From: Burkholderia ubonensis subsp. mesacidophila
GTDB taxonomy: Bacteria; Pseudomonadota; Gammaproteobacteria; Burkholderiales; Burkholderiaceae
Length of the DNA: 64,000 nucleotides
Assembly (NCBI RefSeq): GCF_002097715.1
Contig: NZ_CP020738.1
Span: 372,001-436,000, forward strand
Direction: 5' to 3'
Of the stretch, positions 36,733-44,824 are shown piece after piece. The notes beneath the pieces were generated by a model. That model made no database searches. It saw only the letters and a program-made list of their open reading frames with translations, and was not told where the DNA came from. A program made the translations under genes and the position numbers. Each line of letters begins with the position of its first letter. The first letter of the stretch is position 1.

Positions 36733-37218
36733 AGCAGATCCCTTTTTCAACTTGAATGCACCGGTTTGCCACGCCGTCCGGCCGGGGCGACACACGCATC
36801 CGGATATCCGGATCGCAAATCCGGGATTCCGGATTGACGCGGGCGGACGTTGCATTTGCGCACGCGAAGCCGACGCGAAGGGCACCTTCGGAGCGACTTG
36901 CGGCAGGCACGCAATCACCTGCATCGAGTGGGCGCGCAATGCGCCAAGGCCCTTGCGGCAAGCCTGAGCGGTTGGGGTTTCAGGCTGCTTCGAAAAGGGC
37001 CGCACGCGACGCTTTCGCCGGGGGCGGGGTGGCAAGGGGCGCGTAATATAACCGAACTCGATTGCCGTGTCGCACGCGGAAAATGTCCTTGTTTCTGTGG
37101 GGTTTTTCGTGCGTCCGGGTTTCCGGAACGGGGGCTCGGGCAGGTGGGGATTCGACGTGACGGGGAGGGCGTCGCGGCCGATGTTCCAGCCGCATTCAGG
37201 TACGGATGCGCAAGCCGC
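36733..37218. other. Long intergenic region upstream of mqo
   Basis: 486 bases between divergent-free genes on the minus strand. The mqo-proximal part has two phased palindromes (36798-36834). The rest shows no ribosome-site-supported gene and an AT-rich spot TAATATAACCG near 37047. Confidence 0.55.
36798..36834. promoter_or_regulatory. Two phased 16-bp palindromes upstream of mqo
   Basis: ATCCGGATATCCGGAT at 36798-36813 is a perfect palindrome and ATCCGGGATTCCGGAT at 36819-36834 is nearly perfect. Their starts are 21 bases apart, two helical turns, so a dimeric regulator could bind both on one face. They lie 66-102 bases upstream of the mqo start. The regulator is not known. Confidence 0.6.
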
Positions 37219-37488
37219 TTACTTGCCCGAACCACCTCCGCAAAATTGCGCGAACCCCTCCGCCGAATTCGCGAAGCCCTTCTGCTTCGCGAGCTCCCAC
37301 GGCCGCTCGCACTGCTTGGTCTGTTCGCACCAGGCATAGCCGGCCGAGCCGATGCAGCCGTGCGCGTCGCGGTCGCCGCCGACGATCGGCGTGGACGATT
37401 GCGCAGGCGGAGCCGGTTGTGCAGCGCATGCGCTCAATGCGAACACGGTGGCAGCGGCCAGCGAGACTGACGGGATGAAACGCTTCAT
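37219..37488 (-). CDS. Small Cys-rich lipoprotein
   Basis: 89 residues from ATG 37488 with GGAG upstream. Signal MKRFIPSVSLAAATVFA then LSAC lipobox (Cys21). The mature part has GCIGSAGYAWCEQTKQCERPWELAKQ and a last Cys in FCGGGSGK, so two disulfides are likely. The CxxSAGYxWC...C.RPWEL pattern recurs in small envelope lipoproteins, sometimes annotated as peptidase-inhibitor-like. The long frame to 37899 overlaps the next gene and is not used. Confidence 0.78.
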   Translation of the reverse strand: MKRFIPSVSLAAATVFALSACAAQPAPPAQSSTPIVGGDRDAHGCIGSAGYAWCEQTKQCERPWELAKQKGFANSAEGFAQFCGGGSGK

Positions 37489-37535
37489 GGGGTAGTGCTC
37501 CGTGAAATGGAGATAGGGGGTAGCGATGCCGACGC

Positions 37536-38024
37536 TCACTCCTCCGGCACCGGCACGCGCGACGAGAACTTCACCTCGCGCAGCGCGAGGCTCGACTGGA
37601 TCGACGAGACGCCGGCCTGCTTCCTTAGCACGTGTTCGACGAATTCCGCATACGCGTCGAGATCCGTCGCGACGACCTGCAGGATGTAGTCGGCCGCGCC
37701 CGTGATCTTGTGGCACGACAGCACTTCGTCGTGACGCCGCATCACGTTCTCGAAGTGATCGGAATCCTTGTCCGAGTGCATGTTGAACGTGACGTGAACG
37801 AACGCGAACACGTTCATGCCGAGCGCGCGCCGGTCGAGATTGGCCTGGTAGCCGGTGATCACGCCTTCGTCCTCGAGCCGCTTGCGCCGCCGCCAGCACG
37901 GCGTGACGCTCAGCGACAGCCGTTCGCCGAGCGTCGCGTTCGACAGCGCGCCGTCCTCCTGCAGCAGACGGAGCATCGCGCGGTCGACGCCGTCCAGTTC
38001 AGCTGAAGCGCGATTTTTGCTCAT
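37536..38024 (-). CDS. Lrp/AsnC-family regulator
   Basis: 162 residues from ATG 38024; the frame is open to 38150 without support. Helix-turn-helix LDGVDRAMLRLLQEDGALSNATLGERLSLSVTPCWRRRKRLEDEGVI is followed by the RAM ligand-binding domain (VFAFVHVTFNM, CHKITGAADYILQVVATDLDAYAEFVEHVL). Such proteins respond to amino acids as octamers. It is divergent from the deacetylase-like gene, which is the likely target. Confidence 0.9.
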   Translation of the reverse strand: MSKNRASAELDGVDRAMLRLLQEDGALSNATLGERLSLSVTPCWRRRKRLEDEGVITGYQANLDRRALGMNVFAFVHVTFNMHSDKDSDHFENVMRRHDEVLSCHKITGAADYILQVVATDLDAYAEFVEHVLRKQAGVSSIQSSLALREVKFSSRVPVPEE

Positions 38025-38142
38025 TTTCGAGATTCCGTAGGCGGTTTTCTCAAAAGTGTACGAAAGGCGCAAGCGAAAAGCAAAGCTATTGCCGTGTGCC
38101 GTCAATAAACTGTTGCTCACCCCCTCACCGCAACGGTCAATC

Positions 38143-39195
<1,053 letters not shown>

Positions 39196-39259
39196 GCGCG
39201 CCGCGCGGACCGGTTCGGCGGCGGCCCCGCAGGCTGCCGCAATCAAAGGAGCAACAAGC

Positions 39260-39388
39260 ATGACGCGATATCCGAACGCGGCGGCGCGCGAGCTCGACCT
39301 CATTCCGACGCCGCGCGATCCGAAGAACCTGTTCGGCGTCGCGCTCGGCCGCGAGGAGCGCGCGATGCTCGCGGCCCTTCGGCATTGA
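39260..39388 (+). CDS. Possible 42-residue small protein
   Basis: ATG 39260 follows AAAGGAGCAACAAGC, a good ribosome site. It encodes MTRYPNAAARELDLIPTPRDP, then KNLFGVALGREERAMLAALRH and a stop at 39386-39388. Codon use is that of real genes here. It could be a small protein of its own or the remnant of a longer gene whose 3' part was lost. It sits between the deacetylase and binding-protein genes with small gaps, which would suit one operon. Confidence 0.45.
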   Translation: MTRYPNAAARELDLIPTPRDPKNLFGVALGREERAMLAALRH

Positions 39389-39455
39389 CGATTCGCAACG
39401 AGACGACAACGTGTCCCGGCGCCTTGCGTCGGACCGAACAACAACGGAGACAGAC

Positions 39456-40589
39456 ATGATTCGACATCACAAGAAGGCATTGGCCGCAGCAGCGGCGCTG
39501 ACCTGCGCGCTGTCCGCGCACGCGGACGACATCGTGCGCATCGGCCACGTGGCGCCGCTGACCGGCGCGATCGCGCACCTCGGCAAGGACAGCGAGAACG
39601 GCGCGCGGCTGGCCGTCGAGGAGATCAACGCGAAAGGGCTCGTGATCGACGGCAAGAAGGTGACGCTGCAGCTCGATCCGCAGGACGACGCGGGCGATCC
39701 GCGCACCGCGACGCAGGTCGCGCAGCGGCTCGTCGACGACAAGGTGGCGGGCGTCGTCGGCCATCACAACTCCGGCACGTCGATCCCGGCGTCGCGCGTG
39801 TACCGCGACGGCGGCATCGTGCAGATCTCGCAGGCGGCGACCAACCCGATGTACACGCAGCAGGGCTTCAAGACGACGTACCGGGTCGTCGCGACCGACG
39901 CGCAGCAGGGGCCGGCGCTCGCCGCCTATGCGGCGAAGCGCATGGGCATCAGGACCGTCGCCGTGATCGACGATGCGACCGCCTACGGGCAGGGGCTTGC
40001 GACCGAGTTCGAGAAGGCGGCGAAGGCGGCCGGCCTGAAGGTCGTGTCGCGCGACGCGACGAACGACAAGGCGATCGATTTCCGCGCGATCCTCACGAAG
40101 ATCAAGGGCGAGAATCCCGACGCGGTGATGTACGGCGGCATGGACGCGACGGGCGGCCCGCTCGCGAAGCAGGCGCGCCAGCTCGGCCTGCGCGCGAAGA
40201 TCCTCGGCGGCGACGGCGTCTGCTCGACGGACCTGCCGAAGCTCGCGGGCGCCGCGTCCGACAACGTCGTGTGCTCCGAAGCCGGCATCGCGCTCGAGAA
40301 GATGCCGGGCGGCGCGGCGTTCGCGAAGCGCTACGAAGCGCGCTTCCACCAGCCGCTGCAGGTCTATGCGCCGTTCTCGTACGACGCCGTGTACATCATC
40401 GTCGACGCGATGAAGCGCGCGAACTCGACGTCGGCCGCGAAGGTGCTGGCCGCGATGCCGGCCACCGACTATCGCGGCGTGATCGGCGAGACCAGCTTCA
40501 CGCCGCAAGGCGACCTGAAGCATGGCGCGATCTCCGTGTACTCGTACCAGGCCGGGAGGAAGGTGCTGCTCGACATCGTCCGGATGTGA
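39456..40589 (+). CDS. Branched-chain amino-acid ABC transporter binding protein
   Basis: 377 residues from ATG 39456. Signal MIRHHKKALAAAAALTCALSAHADD. The mature part begins IVRIGHVAPLTGAIAHLGKDSENGARLAVEEINAKGLVIDGKKV, the LivJ/LivK-type periplasmic-binding signature; later VAGVVGHHNSGTSIPASRVY and VAVIDDATAYGQGLATEFEKAAKAAG. No permease or ATPase genes follow. It is probably a high-affinity receptor for an amino acid or amide, perhaps linked to the upstream deacetylase. Confidence 0.9.
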   Translation: MIRHHKKALAAAAALTCALSAHADDIVRIGHVAPLTGAIAHLGKDSENGARLAVEEINAKGLVIDGKKVTLQLDPQDDAGDPRTATQVAQRLVDDKVAGVVGHHNSGTSIPASRVYRDGGIVQISQAATNPMYTQQGFKTTYRVVATDAQQGPALAAYAAKRMGIRTVAVIDDATAYGQGLATEFEKAAKAAGLKVVSRDATNDKAIDFRAILTKIKGENPDAVMYGGMDATGGPLAKQARQLGLRAKILGGDGVCSTDLPKLAGAASDNVVCSEAGIALEKMPGGAAFAKRYEARFHQPLQVYAPFSYDAVYIIVDAMKRANSTSAAKVLAAMPATDYRGVIGETSFTPQGDLKHGAISVYSYQAGRKVLLDIVRM

Positions 40590-40613
40590 CGCGACAGGCC
40601 GGCTTCGCGCCGC

Positions 40614-41090
40614 CTACCGGGCGATCACCTTCCGGTAGATCACGAAGCCGGACTTTTCCGCGACGGTGTCGTAGAGCCGCATCGCGGTGTGGTTCGTCTC
40701 ATGCGTCTGCCAGTAGACGCGTTCCGCCCGCGCGCTGCTCGCGGCCGCATACACGGCCTCGACCAGCGCGCGCCCGACGCCCTTGCCGCGCTCGCGGTCG
40801 ACCGTGAACAGGTCCTGCAGGTAGCAGGTCGGGCCGATCAGCGTCGTGCTGCGGTGATACAGGAAATGCACGAGCCCGACGAGCGCGCCGTCGCGTTCCG
40901 CGACCAGCGCATGCACGGGCTCGTAGCCGTCGAAGAAGCGGGACCACGTGAGCTTCGTGACTTCGACCGGCAGCGCCGTTTCGCCGAAGCGGCCATAGAA
41001 GCGGTTGTAGCCATCCCACAGGGGCAGCCAGCGGTCGTAGTCGTCCTCCCGGACGGGGCGTACGGTCAGGCTCGTATCGGTAGTGTTCAT
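40614..41090 (-). CDS. GNAT-family N-acetyltransferase
   Basis: 158 residues from ATG 41090. GNAT core: LTVRPVREDDYDRWLPLWDGYNRFY, ALVGLVHFLYH, CYLQDLFTVDRERGKGVGRALVEAVYAAA (acetyl-CoA loop RGKGVG) and WQTHETNHTAMRLYDTVAEKSGFVIYRK. The layout matches small amine acetyltransferases. An upstream in-frame ATG at 41162 lies in the IS605-type element and is not used. The element's left hairpin begins 17 bases from the start codon, so the promoter of this gene may have been altered. Confidence 0.88.
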   Translation of the reverse strand: MNTTDTSLTVRPVREDDYDRWLPLWDGYNRFYGRFGETALPVEVTKLTWSRFFDGYEPVHALVAERDGALVGLVHFLYHRSTTLIGPTCYLQDLFTVDRERGKGVGRALVEAVYAAASSARAERVYWQTHETNHTAMRLYDTVAEKSGFVIYRKVIAR

Positions 41091-41141
41091 CTGTTGCTCC
41101 GAGAAACCCCGCCATGTATGGCCGGGAGGAAAGGTGTGCTC

Positions 41142-41172
41142 TTGACAGGCAGCTTCTTCCACCGGTTAGGAT
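41142..41172 (+). promoter_or_regulatory. Promoter of tnpB
   Basis: TTGACA at 41142-41147 and TAGGAT at 41167-41172 with a 19-base spacer (or TTAGGA with 18). Only seven bases separate the -10 from ATG 41180, implying a nearly leaderless message. Confidence 0.5.
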
Positions 41173-41179
41173 GGTCGGC

Positions 41180-42232
41180 ATGATCCTTGTCTACCGCTAC
41201 CGCGTGAAGTCGCTCAACGGACTCCTTAACAAGCAGAGCCGAGCGGTGAACTACGTGTGGAACTTCTGCAATGACACGCAGAAGCATGCGCTCAAGTGGG
41301 GCAAAAAGTGGCCGACGGGTTTCGACCTGAACGTGCTGACGACTGGCAGCAGCAAGGAACTCGGCATCCACTCCGGCACTGTCAACGCAACGTGCGAGCA
41401 GTACGCGAAATCGCGCAGCCAGCACCGCCGCCCGTACTTGCGCTATCGCGGCAGGAAGTCGCTCGGCTGGGTGCCGTTGAAGGGCCGTGACCTGAAACGC
41501 GAGGGCGACGCGTTTCGCTTTGCCGGCCACACCTTCCGGGTGTTCAACAGCCGACCGCTTCCCGACGGCAAGATCAAGGACGGCACCAACTTCGCGCAGG
41601 ATGCGCGCGGCAACTGGTTCCTGAACATCGTGATCGAGAGGCCCGATGTTCCGGCGCGCCCGATCCGTTCCGGCGTCGGCATCGATCTCGGCCTGAAAGA
41701 CTTCGCCACACTTTCGACCGGCGAGAAGGTTCCCCATGACCGGTTCGGCCGGCGTGCGGCCGACAAGCTGGCGACGGCGCAGCGGGCGCGCAAGCACAAG
41801 CGGCATATCGCGAAGCTGCACGCCAAGGTGGCCAACGCCCGCGCCGATTTCCAGCACAAGCTCGCGCTCGATCTGGTGCGGCGCTTCGATTACATCGCGG
41901 TCGGCAACGTGTCGGCCGTGAAACTCGCCAGAACCAGGATGGCGAAGAGCGTCTACGACGCAGCCTGGTCGTCCTTCCGGGACAAGCTCCGTTACAAGGC
42001 GATGGCGCACGGAGCGACGTTCGAGGAAGTGGACGAAAGCGGTTCGACCCAGTCCTGTTCGGCGTGCGGGTCGAAAGACAGCACGACGCGGCCGAAAGGT
42101 ATCGCGGGACTGCGAATAAGAGAGTGGACCTGCAGTGGCTGTGGTGTCGTGCATGATCGAGATACCAACGCTGCGTTGAACATTCTCCGATGCGGACGTG
42201 CATCGCCAGTGGTGGGAATCCGCCGCCTTTAG
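41180..42232 (+). CDS. tnpB: TnpB-family protein, RuvC-II glutamate replaced
   Basis: 350 residues from ATG 41180. N-terminal oligonucleotide-binding region with NYVWNFCNDTQKHA. RuvC-I GIDLGLKDF (Asp169) is intact. The RuvC-II position reads FDYIAVGNVSAVKL, with Gly242 where canonical TnpB has the catalytic Glu. The zinc finger is CSACG (293,296) and CSGCG (318,321). RuvC-III HDRDTNAALNIL keeps Asp326/328. TnpB proteins are RNA-guided nucleases that help the element persist. This variant may be inactive or use another acid; I recall many relatives with the same GNVSxxKL motif. The stop codon lies in the right-end hairpin loop. Confidence 0.9.
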   Translation: MILVYRYRVKSLNGLLNKQSRAVNYVWNFCNDTQKHALKWGKKWPTGFDLNVLTTGSSKELGIHSGTVNATCEQYAKSRSQHRRPYLRYRGRKSLGWVPLKGRDLKREGDAFRFAGHTFRVFNSRPLPDGKIKDGTNFAQDARGNWFLNIVIERPDVPARPIRSGVGIDLGLKDFATLSTGEKVPHDRFGRRAADKLATAQRARKHKRHIAKLHAKVANARADFQHKLALDLVRRFDYIAVGNVSAVKLARTRMAKSVYDAAWSSFRDKLRYKAMAHGATFEEVDESGSTQSCSACGSKDSTTRPKGIAGLRIREWTCSGCGVVHDRDTNAALNILRCGRASPVVGIRRL

Positions 42233-42269
42233 GCGGCGGAGGACGTCAAGTGTATCGACCTCTCGTTAG
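42130..42269 (+). ncRNA. Predicted omega/reRNA from tnpB 3' end, with guide
   Basis: In IS605 elements the guide RNA spans the 3' end of tnpB and the right end, and the guide is the DNA just past the element. Here the right hairpin ends at 42240 and the element at 42249, so the guide would start at 42250 (GTGTATCGACCTCTCG). The 5' limit is a guess. Confidence 0.4.
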
Positions 42270-42379
42270 CGTGAAAATGTCGCCTTCGCCGGCGTGACCG
42301 GAAACGGCGCAGGCGTTTACGATAGAAAATTCGTGGCACCATGTATAGACCCATGTCTAACACCATTCCTGGAGCCACG

Positions 42380-43855
42380 ATGGACTACGGCGTCTTGCTG
42401 TCGATGTTCGAACGCGAAGGCGGGCGGCCCGGCCCCGCGCGAATGTCGCAGCAGCATCGGCTGTACGCGTGCCTGCGCACCGCGATTCTCGACGGCAGGA
42501 TCGCGGAAGGCGCGCGCCTCGCGCCGTCGCGAACGCTGGCGGACGAACTCGGCATCGCCCGCAATTCCGTGCTGTACGCGTATGAACGGCTGGCCGCGGA
42601 AGGCTTCGTGATCGGCACGCGACAGGGCACGGTGGTCGCGCGCATGGGGCTGCGTCGTGCGCCGGTCGACACGGCCGGCGCGTGCGGCGATGCCGTGCTG
42701 TTGTCGCGGCGCGTCGCGCACGTCGCGCGCGCGGCCGACGGCATCGACGAATCGCTGCCGTTCGTGCCCGGCACGCCCGCGCTCGACGAATTCCCGCTCG
42801 CGCAATGGCGGCGCTGCATCGAGCGTGCCTGGCGCGAGGCCGGGCCCGTGCAGCTCGGCTACCAGTCCGCGGCGGGCGACGCGACGCTGCGCGACGCGAT
42901 CGCCGGCTACCTGCGCGTATCGCGCGGGGTGCGCTGCGACGCGGATCAGATCGTCGTCACGGACGGCACGCAGAACGGGCTGGACCTGTGCGCCCGCGCG
43001 CTGGCCGACGCCGGCGACACCGCATGGATCGAGAACCCCGGCTACCACGGCGCGCGCAATGCGTTCCTGGCGGCGGACCTGCGCGTCGCGCCGATCGGCG
43101 TCGACGCCGACGGGCTGGCGCCGCGCGCGGAGGACTGGCGCGATCGCCCGCCGAAGCTGATCTACATCACGCCGTCGCACCAGTATCCGCTCGGCTCGGT
43201 GATGAGCCTCGAGCGGCGGCTCGCGCTCGTCGAGCAGGCGCGTGCGGCCGGCGCGTGGATCGTCGAGGACGACTACGACAGCGAGTTCCGGCATCACGGC
43301 GCGCCGCTCGCCGCGGTGCAGGGCCTCGCCGACGACGCGCCGGTCGTCTATCTCGGCACCTTCAGCAAGGTGATGTTTCCGGCGCTGCGGATCGGCTTCC
43401 TGGTCGCGCCGCCGGCGCTCGCGCGCGCGCTGCGCGAGACGGCCGGCGCGCTGATGCTGCACGGGCGCGCGGTCGAGCAGCGGGCGCTGGCGAACTTCAT
43501 CGAGGCCGGGCACTTCACGCGCCACCTGCGGCGCATGCGCAGGCTGTACGACGAGCGGCGCGCCGCGCTGCAGGAGGCGCTCGAGCGGCACTTGCGCGCG
43601 CAGTTGACGGTGTCGGGCGGGGCCGGCGGCATGCACCTGTCCGCGCGGCTCGACGTGCCGGTGGCGGATGTCGCGCTCAGCCGCGTCGCGCAGCGGCACG
43701 GGCTGATCCTGCGTCCGCTGTCGTCGTTCTGCCTGCCGGGAACGGAGCAGGGCTACAACGGCCTCGTGCTCGGGTACGGCGGCGTGCCGGCCGCGCAGAT
43801 GGACCGGCTCGCGCGGCGGATCGGCGACATGATCGCGCTCGCGGCGGCGGGTTGA
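42380..43855 (+). CDS. MocR-type regulator (GntR HTH + aminotransferase fold)
   Basis: 491 residues from ATG 42380 (CTGGAG seven bases upstream). N-terminal GntR winged helix (LYACLRTAILDGRIAEGARLAPSRTLADELGIARNSVLYAYERLAAEGF), then a type-I PLP aminotransferase domain with QNGLDLCARAL, EDDYDSEFRHHG and YLGTFSKVMFPALRIGF, whose Lys binds PLP. The PdxR/MocR group regulates vitamin B6, taurine or GABA genes. A small TAGAC-CCAT-GTCTA repeat at 42345 may be its operator. No obvious target adjoins it except the tnpB element upstream. Confidence 0.9.
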   Translation: MDYGVLLSMFEREGGRPGPARMSQQHRLYACLRTAILDGRIAEGARLAPSRTLADELGIARNSVLYAYERLAAEGFVIGTRQGTVVARMGLRRAPVDTAGACGDAVLLSRRVAHVARAADGIDESLPFVPGTPALDEFPLAQWRRCIERAWREAGPVQLGYQSAAGDATLRDAIAGYLRVSRGVRCDADQIVVTDGTQNGLDLCARALADAGDTAWIENPGYHGARNAFLAADLRVAPIGVDADGLAPRAEDWRDRPPKLIYITPSHQYPLGSVMSLERRLALVEQARAAGAWIVEDDYDSEFRHHGAPLAAVQGLADDAPVVYLGTFSKVMFPALRIGFLVAPPALARALRETAGALMLHGRAVEQRALANFIEAGHFTRHLRRMRRLYDERRAALQEALERHLRAQLTVSGGAGGMHLSARLDVPVADVALSRVAQRHGLILRPLSSFCLPGTEQGYNGLVLGYGGVPAAQMDRLARRIGDMIALAAAG

Positions 43856-44341
43856 CGATACCGGCCGCGCTCGCGCCCGGCGTCGTAACGATCTATAACC
43901 TTTCTGGTCGGGTGATCCGGCGCGGCGCCGCGTCGTCCGGCACGTTGGCCGGGCCGGCGGGCAGGGGTGTACGCGGAACGTTGCAGGCGATCGCGGGATC
44001 GCCCCGGAGGCCGCCTGCAGCCGTGCCGCGGCGCGCGTTTGCGACGATCGGCCGGGGCCGTCCGGCGCGTTTGGTGCACTCGACCGTCATCACGCCAGTT
44101 CGCGACGCGCATCCCATAAGCGATTGCGTTCCACGCGCGGCGAGCCGGCCGGTCACGCCGAGACGTGCGGCAGCGCCGTGGAATAATCCGGCGCCGCTGT
44201 CATGGACCACGCACGTTGCCGACAGGCGAACGGCACGGTCACGCGCCTGACGGCCGCAGTCGAAGCGTCCGCCGCTCCGCCGCCCGAGCGGCCGGCTTTT
44301 CCTTGAACAGAAGCAGAACAGAACCCCATGCAGGTGTGCTG
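43856..44341. other. Intergenic region ahead of molybdenum hydroxylase operon
   Basis: 486 bases with no credible gene. A minus-strand frame of 151 codons (43893-44348) lacks codon bias and a ribosome site. The promoter of the operon presumably lies here; no clear -35/-10 pair was found. Confidence 0.55.
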
Positions 44342-44824
44342 ATGTCATCGTCCATCGAAATTCGAATCAACGGCCGCGAGGTGCAGCTCGACCTCGCGGA
44401 CGGCGCGGCGCCGCTTCTCTACGTGCTGCGCAACGACCTTGCGCTGAACGGCCCGAAGTACGGGTGCGGCCTCGGCGAATGCGGCGCGTGCACGGTGCTG
44501 ATCGACGGCGTCGCCGCGCGTTCCTGCACGATTCCCGTTGACGGCGTGCGCGGCAAGGCGGTCACGACGCTCGAAGGGCTGTCGCGCGATGGCGCGCGGC
44601 ATCCGGTCCAGCAGGCGTTCGTCGACCGGCAGGCGATGCAGTGCGGCTACTGCGCGAACGGGATGATCATGACGCTCGTCGCGCTGTTCGAACGCGATCC
44701 CGATGCGAGCCGCGACGACATCGTGCGTGAGCTCGCGTACAACCTGTGCCGCTGCGGCACGCACGTCGAGATCCTGGCCGCCGCCGAGCGCGCGCAGGCA
44801 TTGCTGAAGGAGCGCGCGCGATGA
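44342..44824 (+). CDS. Molybdenum hydroxylase 2Fe-2S subunit
   Basis: 160 residues from ATG 44342. Plant-ferredoxin N-terminal cluster: YGCGLGECGACTVLIDG with a later Cys in ARSCTIPVDG. Second cluster: MQCGYCANGMIM and NLCRCGTHVEI. This is the small subunit of the xanthine-oxidase family, type IorA (isoquinoline oxidoreductase) or CoxS. It overlaps the next gene by ATGA, so the two subunits are co-translated. It passes electrons from the molybdenum subunit toward the triheme cytochrome downstream. Confidence 0.92.
   Translation: MSSSIEIRINGREVQLDLADGAAPLLYVLRNDLALNGPKYGCGLGECGACTVLIDGVAARSCTIPVDGVRGKAVTTLEGLSRDGARHPVQQAFVDRQAMQCGYCANGMIMTLVALFERDPDASRDDIVRELAYNLCRCGTHVEILAAAERAQALLKERAR

Larger units (their letters stand above)
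41107..42249 (+). mobile_element. Solitary IS605-type (tnpB-only) element
   Basis: Left hairpin CCC-GCCAT-GT-ATGGC-GGG with one mismatch (41107-41126) and right hairpin TCCGCCGCC-TTTA-GGCGGCGGA (42219-42240), followed by TCAA at 42246-42249. These subterminal foldbacks mark IS200/IS605 ends. There is no tnpA, so the element would need a transposase in trans. The exact left limit is uncertain by some bases. Confidence 0.8.

Noticed and set aside
36733..37035. Long N-terminal extension of mqo
   Set aside because: The added 101 residues are basic and unlike any MQO; the GTG at 36732 starts a normal signal-like leader instead.
43893..44348. Minus-strand frame of 151 codons in an otherwise empty region
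   Set aside because: No ribosome site, no recognisable family and atypical composition; treated as intergenic.
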